Shown here piece after piece: positions 12,348 through 24,670 of a DNA stretch of 64,000 nucleotides; position 1 is the stretch's first letter, and every line of letters starts with the position of its first letter. The notes under the pieces are model-generated. The model was not told the DNA's origin and made no database searches. It saw only the letters and a program-made list of their open reading frames with translations. Origin of the DNA: Prinia subflava (lineage: Eukaryota > Chordata > Aves > Passeriformes > Cisticolidae); the NCBI RefSeq assembly GCF_021018805.1, contig NC_086247.1, positions 97,853,338-97,917,337 on the forward strand, written 5' to 3'. A program made the position numbers and the translations under genes.

Positions 12348-12711
12348 TTGGTTTCTATAGTTTGCTTTCTGGAGTTGATCAAAACACAAGTCTTGTCTGT
12401 TGTTTGTGTTCCCAAGAAATAGAGAAGCTGCTGAAGGCGCTTTCCTGCCTTTTGCAGTACCGGTTTACACTTTGCACATGTATGTGTTTTGCTTGTCACC
12501 AGACCACGAATAAAGGTGGGTACTTCCTAATTTGCTTGATTTCCATGAAAGAGCCATGTAACAGAAACCTTTCCTTTGACACTCCACCGGTTGATGTTTC
12601 TCATGTCTATAGAGCAAGACCAAAGCTGTTACTGCCTAATTTGCAAAGTTTCCATGAAAGAGCACTGTAACATAAAGCTTTGCTTTTCCGAGTGAACAGT
12701 GGTTTCTGCTT
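12348..12711 (+). repeat. L unit 8
   Basis: Partner of the L at 2171, offset 10,177 bp. Opens the second four-unit variant. Confidence 0.92.
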
Positions 12712-13474
12712 TTGGTTTCCATGGCTTGCTTTCTGGAGTTGATGAAAACACAAGTCATGTTAGTTGTTTGTGCTGCCAACCAGCAGAGAAGCTGCTGCAG
12801 ACACTCTCTTGCTTTATCCATTACTGGCTTTTACGCTGCACCGGTTGGTGTCTTTCATGTCCATAGGAGGAGAACTAAAGCTGTTACTGCCTAATTTACT
12901 AAGTTTCTGTGATAGAGCTACGTAACATAAAGATTTGCTTTACAGAGTGAACAGTGATCTCTGCTTTTGGTTTCTATAGTTTGCTTTCTGGAGTTGATCA
13001 AAACACAAGTCTTGTTAGTTGCTTGTGTTGCCAACCACCTGAGAAGCTGCTGCAGACACTTTCATGCCTTATACTTTCTTTGCTTACACTCTGTACCAGT
13101 TAGTGTTTCCCATGTCTATAGAGCAAGACCAAAGCTGGTATTGCCTAATTTGATAGAGTTCCATGTAAGAGCTATGTAACATTAAGACTTGCTTTTCAGA
13201 GTGAACAGTGATCTCTGCTTTTGGTTTCCATGGCTTGCTTTCTGTAGTTGATGAAAACACAAGTCATGTTAGTTGTTTGTGCTGCCAACCAGCAGAGAAG
13301 CTGCTGCAGACCCTCTCTTGCCTTATCCATTACTTGCTTTTACGCTGCACCTTTGGTGTTTTTCATGTCCATAGGAGGAGAACTAAAGCTGTTACTGCCT
13401 AATTTACTAAGTTTCTGTGATAGAGCTATGTAACATAAAGATTTGCTTTACAGAGTGAACAGTGATCTCTGCTT
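12348..13474. repeat. Four-unit HOR variant L-A-B-D, second copy
   Basis: L (12348), A (12712), B (12967) and D (13221) mirror 2171-3297 at an offset of 10,177 bp. The D here differs from its counterpart: it has GGTGTTTTTCATG and CATAGGAGG, as in ordinary x units, whereas other D units have GGTGTCTTTCATG and CATAGAAGG. Confidence 0.9.
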
Positions 13475-13838
13475 TTGGTTTCTATAGTTTGCTTTCTGGA
13501 GTTGATCAAAACACAAGTCTTGTCTGTTGTTTGTGTTCCCAAGAAATAGAGAAGCTGCTGAAGGCGCTTTCCTGCCTTTTGCAGTACCGGTTTACACTTT
13601 GCACATGTATGTGTTTTGCTTGTCACCAGACCACGAATAAAGGTGGGTACTTCCTAATTTGCTTGATTTCCATGAAAGAGCCATGTAACAGAAACCTTTC
13701 CTTTGACACTCCACCGGTTGATGTTTCTCATGTCTATAGAGCAAGACCAAAGCTGTTACTGCCTAATTTGCAAAGTTTCCATGAAAGAGCACTGTAACAT
13801 AAAGCTTTGCTTTTCCGAGTGAACAGTGGTTTCTGCTT
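13475..13838 (+). repeat. L unit 9
   Basis: Standard copy, partner of the L at 3298. Confidence 0.92.
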
Positions 13839-14855
13839 TTGGTTTCCATGGCTTGCTTTCTGGAGTTGATGAAAACACAAGTCATGTTAGTTGTTTGTGC
13901 TGCCAACCAGCAGAGAAGCTGCTGCAGACACTCTCTTGCTTTATCCATTACTGGCTTTTACGCTGCACCGGTTGGTGTCTTTCATGTCCATAGGAGGAGA
14001 ACTAAAGCTGTTACTGCCTAATTTACTAAGTTTCTGTGATAGAGCTACGTAACATAAAGATTTGCTTTACAGAGTGAACAGTGATCTCTGCTTTTGGTTT
14101 CTATAGTTTGCTTTCTGGAGTTGATCAAAACACAAGTCTTGTTAGTTGCTTGTGTTGCCAACCACCTGAGAAGCTGCTGCAGACACTTTCATGCCTTATA
14201 CTTTCTTTGCTTACACTCTGTACCAGTTAGTGTTTCCCATGTCTATAGAGCAAGACCAAAGCTGGTATTGCCTAATTTGATAGAGTTCCATGTAAGAGCT
14301 ATGTAACATAAAGATTTGCTTTACAGAGTGAACTGTGATCTCTGCTTTTGGTTTCCAGGGCTTGCTTTCTGGAGTTGATGAAAACACAAGTCATGTTAGT
14401 TGCTTGTGTTGCCAACCACCAGAGAAGCTGCTGCAGACACTTTCATGCCTTATCCTTTACTTGCTTACACTCTGTACCAGTTAGTGTTTCCCATGTCTAT
14501 AGAGCAAGACCAAAGCTGGTATTGCCTAATTTGGTAGAGTTCCATGTAAGAGCTATGTAACATTAAGATTTGCTTTTCAGAGTGAACAGTGATCTCTGCT
14601 TTTGGTTTCCATGGCTTGCTTTCTGTAGTTGATGAAAACACAAGTCATGTTAGTTGTTTGTGCTGCCAACCAGCAGAGAAGCTGCTGCAGACCCTCTCTT
14701 GCCTTATCCATTACTTGCTTTTACGCTGCACCTTTGGTGTCTTTCATGTCCATAGAAGGAGAACTAAAGCTGTTACTGCCTAATTTACTAAGTTTCTGTG
14801 ATAGAGCTATGTAACATAAAGATTTGCTTTACAGAGTGAACAGTGATCTCTGCTT

Positions 14856-15219
14856 TTGGTTTCTATAGTTTGCTTTCTGGAGTTGATCAAAACACAAGTC
14901 TTGTCTGTTGTTTGTGTTCCCAAGAAATAGAGAAGCTGCTGAAGGCGCTTTCCTGCCTTTTGCAGTACCGGTTTACACTTTGCACATGTATGTGTTTTGC
15001 TTGTCACCAGACCACGAATAAAGGTGGGTACTTCCTAATTTGCTTGATTTCCATGAAAGAGCCATGTAACAGAAACCTTTCCTTTGACACTCCACCGGTT
15101 GATGTTTCTCATGTCTATAGAGCAAGACCAAAGCTGTTACTGCCTAATTTGCAAAGTTTCCATGAAAGAGCACTGTAACATAAAGCTTTGCTTTTCCGAG
15201 TGAACAGTGGTTTCTGCTT
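14856..15219 (+). repeat. L unit 10
   Basis: Standard copy, partner of the L at 4679. The A and B units after it are normal, unlike those after 4679. Confidence 0.92.
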
Positions 15220-16236
15220 TTGGTTTCCATGGCTTGCTTTCTGGAGTTGATGAAAACACAAGTCATGTTAGTTGTTTGTGCTGCCAACCAGCAGAGAAGC
15301 TGCTGCAGACACTCTCTTGCTTTATCCATTACTGGCTTTTACGCTGCACCGGTTGGTGTCTTTCATGTCCATAGGAGGAGAACTAAAGCTGTTACTGCCT
15401 AATTTACTAAGTTTCTGTGATAGAGCTACGTAACATAAAGATTTGCTTTACAGAGTGAACAGTGATCTCTGCTTTTGGTTTCTATAGTTTGCTTTCTGGA
15501 GTTGATCAAAACACAAGTCTTGTTAGTTGCTTGTGTTGCCAACCACCTGAGAAGCTGCTGCAGACACTTTCATGCCTTATACTTTCTTTGCTTACACTCT
15601 GTACCAGTTAGTGTTTCCCATGTCTATAGAGCAAGACCAAAGCTGGTATTGCCTAATTTGATAGAGTTCCATGTAAGAGCTATGTAACATAAAGATTTGC
15701 TTTACAGAGTGAACTGTGATCTCTGCTTTTGGTTTCCAGGGCTTGCTTTCTGGAGTTGATGAAAACACAAGTCATGTTAGTTGCTTGTGTTGCCAACCAC
15801 CAGAGAAGCTGCTGCAGACACTTTCATGCCTTATCCTTTACTTGCTTACACTCTGTACCAGTTAGTGTTTCCCATGTCTATAGAGCAAGACCACAGCTGG
15901 TATTGCCTAATTTGATAGAGTTCCATGTAAGAGCTATGTAACATTAAGATTTGCTTTTCAGAGTGAACAGTGATCTCTGCTTTTGGTTTCCATGGCTTGC
16001 TTTCTGTAGTTGATGAAAACACAAGTCATGTTAGTTGTTTGTGCTGCCAACCAGCAGAGAAGCTGCTGCAGACCCTCTCTTGCCTTATCCATTACTTGCT
16101 TTTACGCTGCACCTTTGGTGTCTTTCATGTCCATAGAAGGAGAACTAAAGCTGTTACTGCCTAATTTACTAAGTTTCTGTGATAGAGCTATGTAACATAA
16201 AGATTTGCTTTACAGAGTGAACAGTGATCTCTGCTT

Positions 16237-16600
16237 TTGGTTTCTATAGTTTGCTTTCTGGAGTTGATCAAAACACAAGTCTTGTCTGTTGTTTGTGTTC
16301 CCAAGAAATAGAGAAGCTGCTGAAGGCGCTTTCCTGCCTTTTGCAGTACCGGTTTACACTTTGCACATGTATGTGTTTTGCTTGTCACCAGACCACGAAT
16401 AAAGGTGGGTACTTCCTAATTTGCTTGATTTCCATGAAAGAGCCATGTAACAGAAACCTTTCCTTTGACACTCCACCGGTTGATGTTTCTCATGTCTATA
16501 GAGCAAGACCAAAGCTGTTACTGCCTAATTTGCAAAGTTTCCATGAAAGAGCACTGTAACATAAAGCTTTGCTTTTCCGAGTGAACAGTGGTTTCTGCTT
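16237..16600 (+). repeat. L unit 11
   Basis: Standard copy, partner of the L at 6060. Confidence 0.92.
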
Positions 16601-17617
16601 TTGGTTTCCATGGCTTGCTTTCTGGAGTTGATGAAAACACAAGTCATGTTAGTTGTTTGTGCTGCCAACCAGCAGAGAAGCTGCTGCAGACACTCTCTTG
16701 CTTTATCCATTACTGGCTTTTACGCTGCACCGGTTGGTGTCTTTCATGTCCATAGGAGGAGAACTAAAGCTGTTACTGCCTAATTTACTAAGTTTCTGTG
16801 ATAGAGCTACGTAACATAAAGATTTGCTTTACAGAGTGAACAGTGATCTCTGCTTTTGGTTTCTATAGTTTGCTTTCTGGAGTTGATCAAAACACAAGTC
16901 TTGTTAGTTGCTTGTGTTGCCAACCACCTGAGAAGCTGCTGCAGACACTTTCATGCCTTATACTTTCTTTGCTTACACTCTGTACCAGTTAGTGTTTCCC
17001 ATGTCTATAGAGGAAGACCAAAGCTGGTATTGCCTAATTTGATAGAGTTCCATGTAAGAGCTATGTAACATAAAGATTTGCTTTACAGAGTGAACTGTGA
17101 TCTCTGCTTTTGGTTTCCAGGGCTTGCTTTCTGGAGTTGATGAAAACACAAGTCATGTTAGTTGCTTGTGTTGCCAACCACCAGAGAAGCTGCTGCAGAC
17201 ACTTTCATGCCTTATCCTTTACTTGCTTACACTCTGTACCAGTTAGTGTTTCCCATGTCTATAGAGCAAGACCAAAGCTGGTATTGCCTAATTTGGTAGA
17301 GTTCCATGTAAGAGCTATGTAACATTAAGATTTGCTTTTCAGAGTGAACAGTGATCTCTGCTTTTGGTTTCCATGGCTTGCTTTCTGTAGTTGATGAAAA
17401 CACAAGTCATGTTAGTTGTTTGTGCTGCCAACCAGCAGAGAAGCTGCTGCACACCCTCTCTTGCCTTATCCATTACTTGCTTTTACGCTGCACCTTTGGT
17501 GTCTTTCATGTCCATAGAAGGAGAACTAAAGCTGTTACTGCCTAATTTACTAAGTTTCTGTGATAGAGCTATGTAACATAAAGATTTGCTTTACAGAGTG
17601 AACAGTGATCTCTGCTT

Positions 17618-17981
17618 TTGGTTTCTATAGTTTGCTTTCTGGAGTTGATCAAAACACAAGTCTTGTCTGTTGTTTGTGTTCCCAAGAAATAGAGAAGCTG
17701 CTGAAGGCGCTTTCCTGCCTTTTGCAGTACCGGTTTACACTTTGCACATGTATGTGTTTTGCTTGTCACCAGACCACGAATAAAGGTGGGTACTTCCTAA
17801 TTTGCTTGATTTCCATGAAAGAGCCATGTAACAGAAACCTTTCCTTTGACACTCCACCGGTTGATGTTTCTCATGTCTATAGAGCAAGACCAAAGCTGTT
17901 ACTGCCTAATTTGCAAAGTTTCCATGAAAGAGCACTGTAACATAAAGCTTTGCTTTTCCGAGTGAACAGTGGTTTCTGCTT
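17618..17981 (+). repeat. L unit 12
   Basis: Standard copy, partner of the L at 7441. Its HOR ends in D' (18745). Confidence 0.92.
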
Positions 17982-18999
17982 TTGGTTTCCATGGCTTGCT
18001 TTCTGGAGTTGATGAAAACACAAGTCATGTTAGTTGTTTGTGCTGCCAACCAGCAGAGAAGCTGCTGCAGACACTCCCTTGCTTTATCCATTACTGGCTT
18101 TTACGCTGCACCGGTTGGTGTCTTTCATGTCCATAGGAGGAGAACTAAAGCTGTTACTGCCTAATTTACTAAGTTTCTGTGATAGAGCTACGTAACATAA
18201 AGATTTGCTTTACAGAGTGAACAGTGATCTCTGCTTTTGGTTTCTATAGTTTGCTTTCTGGAGTTGATCAAAACACAAGTCTTGTTAGTTGCTTGTGTTG
18301 CCAACCACCTGAGAAGCTGCTGCAGACACTTTCATGCCTTATACTTTCTTTGCTTACACTCTGTACCAGTTAGTGTTTCCCATGTCTATAGAGCAAGACC
18401 AAAGCTGGTATTGCCTAATTTGATAGAGTTCCATGTAAGAGCTATGTAACATAAAGATTTGCTTTACAGAGTGAACTGTGATCTCTGCTTTTGGTTTCCA
18501 GGGCTTGCTTTCTGGAGTTGATGAAAACACAAGTCATGTTAGTTGCTTGTGTTGCCAACCACCAGAGAAGCTGCTGCAGACACTTTCATGCCTTATCCTT
18601 TACTTGCTTACACTCTGTACCAGTTAGTGTTTCCCATGTCTATAGAGCAAGACCAAAGCTGGTATTGCCTAATTTGGTAGAGTTCCATGTAAGAGCTATG
18701 TAACATAAAGATTTGCTTTTCAGAGTGAACAGTGATCTCTGCTTTTGGTTTCCATGGCTTGCTTTCTGGAGTTGATGAAAACACAAGTCATGTTAGTTGT
18801 TTGTGCTGCCAACCAGCAGAGAAGCTGCTGCAGACCCTCTCTTGCCTTATCCATTACTGGCTTTTACGCTGCACCGGTTGGTGTTTTTCATGTCCATAGG
18901 AGGAGAACTAAAGCTGTTACTGCCTAATTTACTAAGTTTCTGTGATAGAGCTATGTAACATAAAGATTTGCTTTACAGAGTGAACAGTGATCTCTGCTT

Positions 19000-19363
19000 T
19001 TGGTTTCTGTAGTTTGCTTTCTGGAGTTGATCAAAACACAAGTCTTGTCTGTTGTTTGTGTTCCCAAGAAATAGAGAAGCTGCTGAAGGCGCTTTCCTGC
19101 CTTTTGCAGTACCGGTTTACACTTTGCACATGTATGTGTTTTGCTTGTCACCAGACCACGAATAAAGGTGGGTACTTCCTAATTTGCTTGATTTCCATGA
19201 AAGAGCCATGTAACAGAAACCTTTCCTTTGACACTCCACCGGTTGATGTTTCTCATGTCTATAGAGCAAGACCAAAGCTGTTACTGCCTAATTTGCAAAG
19301 TTTCCATGAAAGAGCACTGTAACATAAAGCTTTGCTTTTCCGAGTGAACAGTGGTTTCTGCTT
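19000..19363 (+). repeat. L unit 13, TTTCTGTAG variant
   Basis: G at 19009, the same private base as the L at 10204. It also follows a D' unit. Confidence 0.92.
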
Positions 19364-20380
19364 TTGGTTTCCATGGCTTGCTTTCTGGAGTTGATGAAAA
19401 CACAAGTCATGTTAGTTGTTTGTGCTGCCAACCAGCAGAGAAGCTGCTGCAGACACTCTCTTGCTTTATCCATTACTGGCTTTTACGCTGCACCGGTTGG
19501 TGTCTTTCATGTCCATAGGAGGAGAACTAAAGCTGTTACTGCCTAATTTACTAAGTTTCTGTGATAGAGCTACGTAACATAAAGATTTGCTTTACAGAGT
19601 GAACAGTGATCTCTGCTTTTGGTTTCTATAGTTTGCTTTCTGGAGTTGATCAAAACACAAGTCTTGTTAGTTGCTTGTGTTGCCAACCACCTGAGAAGCT
19701 GCTGCAGACACTTTCATGCCTTATACTTTCTTTGCTTACACTCTGTACCAGTTAGTGTTTCCCATGTCTATAGAGCAAGACCAAAGCTGGTATTGCCTAA
19801 TTTGATAGAGTTCCATGTAAGAGCTATGTAACATAAAGATTTGCTTTACAGAGTGAACTGTGATCTCTGCTTTTGGTTTCCAGGGCTTGCTTTCTGGAGT
19901 TGATGAAAACACAAGTCATGTTAGTTGCTTGTGTTGCCAACCACCAGAGAAGCTGCTGCAGACACTTTCATGCCTTATCCTTTACTTGCTTACACTCTGT
20001 ACCAGTTAGTGTTTCCCATGTCTATAGAGCAAGACCAAAGCTGGTATTGCCTAATTTGGTAGAGTTCCATGTAAGAGCTATGTAACATTAAGATTTGCTT
20101 TTCAGAGTGAACAGTGATCTCTGCTTTTGGTTTCCATGGCTTGCTTTCTGTAGTTGATGAAAACACAAGTCATGTTAGTTGTTTGTGCTGCCAACCAGCA
20201 GAGAAGCTGCTGCAGACCCTCTCTTGCCTTATCCATTACTTGCTTTTACGCTGCACCTTTGGTGTCTTTCATGTCCATAGAAGGAGAACTAAAGCTGTTA
20301 CTGCCTAATTTACTAAGTTTCTGTGATAGAGCTATGTAACATAAAGATTTGCTTTACAGAGTGAACAGTGATCTCTGCTT

Positions 20381-20744
20381 TTGGTTTCTATAGTTTGCTT
20401 TCTGGAGTTGATCAAAACACAAGTCTTGTCTGTTGTTTGTGTTCCCAAGAAATAGAGAAGCTGCTGAAGGCGCTTTCCTGCCTTTTGCAGTACCGGTTTA
20501 CACTTTGCACATGTATGTGTTTTGCTTGTCACCAGACCACGAATAAAGGTGGGTACTTCCTAATTTGCTTGATTTCCATGAAAGAGCCATGTAACAGAAA
20601 CCTTTCCTTTGACACTCCACCGGTTGATGTTTCTCATGTCTATAGAGCAAGACCAAAGCTGTTACTGCCTAATTTGCAAAGTTTCCATGAAAGAGCACTG
20701 TAACATAAAGCTTTGCTTTTCCGAGTGAACAGTGGTTTCTGCTT
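20381..20744 (+). repeat. L unit 14
   Basis: Opens the first fifteen-unit HOR. After it, L density drops: 14 L units in the first 21 kb, 8 in the remaining 43 kb. Confidence 0.92.
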
Positions 20745-23700
20745 TTGGTTTCCATGGCTTGCTTTCTGGAGTTGATGAAAACACAAGTCATGTTAGTTGT
20801 TTGTGCTGCCAACCAGCAGAGAAGCTGCTGCAGACACTCCCTTGCTTTATCCATTACTGGCTTTTACGCTGCACCGGTTGGTGTCTTTCATGTCCATAGG
20901 AGGAGAACTAAAGCTGTTACTGCCTAATTTACTAAGTTTCTGTGATAGAGCTACGTAACATAAAGATTTGCTTTACAGAGTGAACAGTGATCTCTGCTTT
21001 TGGTTTCTATAGTTTGCTTTCTGGAGTTGATCAAAACACAAGTCTTGTTAGTTGCTTGTGTTGCCAACCACCTGAGAAGCTGCTGCAGACACTTTCATGC
21101 CTTATACTTTCTTTGCTTACACTCTGTACCAGTTAGTGTTTCCCATGTCTATAGAGCAAGACCAAAGCTGGTATTGCCTAATTTGATAGAGTTCCATGTA
21201 AGAGCTATGTAACATAAAGATTTGCTTTACAGAGTGAACTGTGATCTCTGCTTTTGGTTTCCAGGGCTTGCTTTCTGGAGTTGATGAAAACACAAGTCAT
21301 GTTAGTTGCTTGTGTTGCCAACCACCAGAGAAGCTGCTGCAGACACTTTCATGCCTTATCCTTTACTTGCTTACACTCTGTACCAGTTAGTGTTTCCCAT
21401 GTCTATAGAGCAAGACCAAAGCTGGTATTGCCTAATTTGGTAGAGTTCCATGTAAGAGCTATGTAACATAAAGATTTGCTTTTCAGAGTGAACAGTGATC
21501 TCTGCTTTTGGTTTCCATGGCTTGCTTTCTGGAGTTGATGAAAACACAAGTCATGTTAGTTGTTTGTGCTGCCAACCAGCAGAGAAGCTGCTGCAGACCC
21601 TCTCTTGCCTTATCCATTACTGGCTTTTACGCTGCACCGGTTGGTGTTTTTCATGTCCATAGGAGGAGAACTAAAGCTGTTACTGCCTAATTTACTAAGT
21701 TTCTGTGATAGAGCTATGTAACATAAAGATTTGCTTTACAGAGTGAACAGTGATCTCTGCTTTTGGTTTCTGTAGTTTGCTTTCTGGAGTTGATCAAAAC
21801 ACAAGTCTTGTTAGTTGCTTGTGTTGCCAACCACCAGAGAAGCTGCTGCAGACACTTTCATGCCTTATGCTTTACTTGCTTACACTCTGTACCAGTTAGT
21901 GTTTCCCATGTCTATAGAGCAAGACCAAAGCTGGTATTGCCTAATTTGGTAGAGTTCCATGTAAGAGCTATGTAACATAAAGATTTGCTTTACAGAATGA
22001 ACAGTGATCTCTGCTTTTGGTTTCTATAGTTTGCTTTCTGGAGTTGATCAAAACACAAGTCTTGTTAGTTGCTTGTGTTGCCAACCAGCAGAGAAGCTGC
22101 TGCAGACACTTTCATGCATTATGCTTTACTTGCTTACACTCTGTACCAGTTAGTGTTTCCCATGTCTATAGAGCAAGACAAAAGCTGGTATTGCCTAATT
22201 TGGTAGAGTTCCATGTAAGAGCTATGTAACATAAAGATTTGCTTTTCAGAATGAACAGTGATCTCTGCTTTTGGTTTCCATGGCTTGCTTTCTGGAGTTG
22301 ATGAAAACACAAGTCATGTTAGTTGCTTGTGCTGCCAACCAGCAGAGAAGCTGCTGCAGACACTCCCTTGCTTTATCCATTACTGGCTTTTACGCTGCAC
22401 CGGTTGGTGTCTTTCATGTCCATAGGAGGAGAACTAAAGCTGTTACTGCCTAATTTACTAGGTTTCTGTGATAGAGCTATGTAACATAAAGATTTGCTTT
22501 ACAGAGTGAACTGTGATCTCTGCTTTTGGTTTCTATGGTTTGCTTTCTGGAGTTGATCAAAACACAAGTCTTGTTAGTTGCTTGTGTTGCCAACCACCAG
22601 AGAAGCTGCTGCAGACACTTTCATGCCTTATGCTTTACTTGCTTACACTCTGTACCAGTTAGTGTTTCCCATGTCTATAGAGCAAGACCAAAGCTGGTAT
22701 TGCCTAATTTGGTAGAGTTCCATGTAAGAGCTATGTAACATAAAGATTTGCTTTTCAGAGTGAACAGTCATCTCTGCTTTTGGTTTCCATGGCTTGCTTT
22801 CTGGAGTTGATGAAAACACAAGTCATGTTAGTTGTTTGTGCTGCCAACCAGCAGAGAAGCTGCTGCAGACCCTCTCTTGCCTTATCCATTACTGGCTTTT
22901 ACGCTGCACCTGTTGGTGTTTTTTATGTCCATAGGAGGAGAACTAAAGCTGTTACTGCCTAATTTATTAAGTTTCTGTGATAGAGCTTTGTAACATAAAG
23001 ATTTGCTTTACAGAGTGAACAGTGATCTCTGCTTTTGGTTTCTATAGTTTGCTTTCTGGAGTTGATCAAAACACAAGTCTTGTTAGTTGCTTGTGTTGCC
23101 AACCAGCAGAGAAGCTGCTGCAGACACTTTCATGCCTTATGCTTTACTTGCTTACACTCTGTACCAGTTAGTGTTTCCCATGTCTATAGAGCAAGACCAA
23201 AGCTGGTATTGCCTAATTTGGTAGAGTTCCATGTAAGAGCTATGTAACATAAAGATTTGCTTTACAGAATGAACAGTGATCTCTGCTTTTGGTTTCTATA
23301 GTTTGCTTTCTGGAGTTGATCAAAACACAAGTCTTGTTAGTTGCTTGTGTTGCCAACCACCAGAGAAGCTGCTGCAGACACTTTCATGCATTATGCTTTA
23401 CTTGCTTACACTCTGTACCAGTTAGTGTTTCCCATGTCTATAGAGCAAGACCAAAGCTGGTATTGCCTAATTTGGTAGAGTTCCATGTAAGAGCTATGTA
23501 ACATAAAGATTTGCTTTTCAGAGTGAACAGTGATCTCTGCTTTTGGTTTCCATGGCTTGCTTTCTGGAGTTGATGAAAACACAAGTCAAGTTGAGTTGCT
23601 TGTGCTGCCAACCAGCAGAGAAGCTGCTGCATACACTCCCTTGCTTTATCCATTACTGGCTTTTACGCTGCACCGGTTGGTGTCTTTCATGTCCATAGGA

Positions 23701-24306
23701 GGAGAACTAAAGCTGTTACTGCCTAATTTACTAAGTTTCTGTGATAGAGCTATGTAACATCAAGATTTGCTTTACAGAGTGAACAGTGATCTCTGCTTTT
23801 GGTTTCTATAGTTTGCTTTCTGGAGTTGATCAAAACACAAGTCTTGGTAGTTGCTTGTGTTGCCAACCAGCAGAGAAGCTGCTGCAGACACTTTCATGCC
23901 TTATCCTTTACTTGCTTACACTCTGTACCAGTTAGTGTTTCCCATGTCTATAGAGCAAGACCAAAGCTGGTATTGCCTAATTTGATAGAGTTCCATGTAA
24001 GAGCTATGTAACATTAAGATTTGCTTTTCAGAGTGAACAGTGATCTCTGCTTTTGGTTTCCATGGCTTGCTTTCTGTAGTTGATGAAAACACAAGTCATG
24101 TTAGTTGTTTGTGCTGCCAACCAGCAGAGAAGCTGCTGCAGACCCTCTCTTGCCTTATCCATTACTTGCTTTTACGCTGCACCTTTGGTGTCTTTCATGT
24201 CCATAGAAGGAGAACTAAAGCTGTTACTGCCTAATTTACTAAGTTTCTGTGATAGAGCTATGTAACATAAAGATTTGCTTTTCAGAGTGAACAGTGATCT
24301 CTGCTT
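20381..24306. repeat. Fifteen-unit 3,926-bp HOR, copy 1
   Basis: The order is L (20381), A (20745), B (21000), C (21254), D' (21508), y (21763), y (22017), x (22271), y (22526), x (22780), y (23035), y (23289), x' (23543), y (23799), D (24053). It begins exactly like the five-unit HOR and then carries ten extra short units. Markers include TTTCTGTAG in the y at 21763 and TTTACTAGG in the x at 22271. This copy alone has GCTGCATACAC in x'. Confidence 0.92.
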
Positions 24307-24670
24307 TTGGTTTCTATAGTTTGCTTTCTGGAGTTGATCAAAACACAAGTCTTGTCTGTTGTTTGTGTTCCCAAGAAATAGAGAAGCTGCTGAAGGCGCT
24401 TTCCTGCCTTTTGCAGTACCGGTTTACACTTTGCACATGTATGTGTTTTGCTTGTCACCAGACCACGAATAAAGGTGGGTACTTCCTAATTTGCTTGATT
24501 TCCATGAAAGAGCCATGTAACAGAAACCTTTCCTTTGACACTCCACCGGTTGATGTTTCTCATGTCTATAGAGCAAGACCAAAGCTGTTACTGCCTAATT
24601 TGCAAAGTTTCCATGAAAGAGCACTGTAACATAAAGCTTTGCTTTTCCGAGTGTACAGTGGTTTCTGCTT
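24307..24670 (+). repeat. L unit 15, GTGTACAG variant
   Basis: T at 24654 in the box that elsewhere reads GTGAACAGTGG. Shared only with the L at 36193. The preceding acceptor-like box is CTTTTCAG rather than the CTTTACAG seen before the L units in the left part. Confidence 0.92.

Larger units (their letters stand above)
11077..19872. repeat. Right copy of the ~10.18-kb tandem duplication
   Basis: This copy starts where the left one ends. It has one fewer 1,381-bp HOR copy before the D'-L pair. D' at 18745 and the L at 19000, which shares TTTCTGTAG with the L at 10204, pair with 9949 and 10204 at an offset of 8,796 bp, equal to 10,177 minus 1,381. After A (19364) and B (19619) the right copy runs on into C and D rather than into y units. 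Confidence 0.82.
13475..20380. repeat. Second block of five 1,381-bp HOR copies
   Basis: L units at 13475, 14856, 16237, 17618 and 19000, then the next L at 20381, are spaced 1381, 1381, 1381, 1382 and 1381 bp. D' occupies the fourth copy (18745). In the left block D' is in the fifth copy, so the blocks differ by one inserted or lost HOR copy before D'. Scattered single changes include GAGGAAGACC in the B unit at 16856, CCACAGC in the C unit at 15729, and GCTGCACACC (loss of CTGCAG) in the D unit at 17364. Confidence 0.95.
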
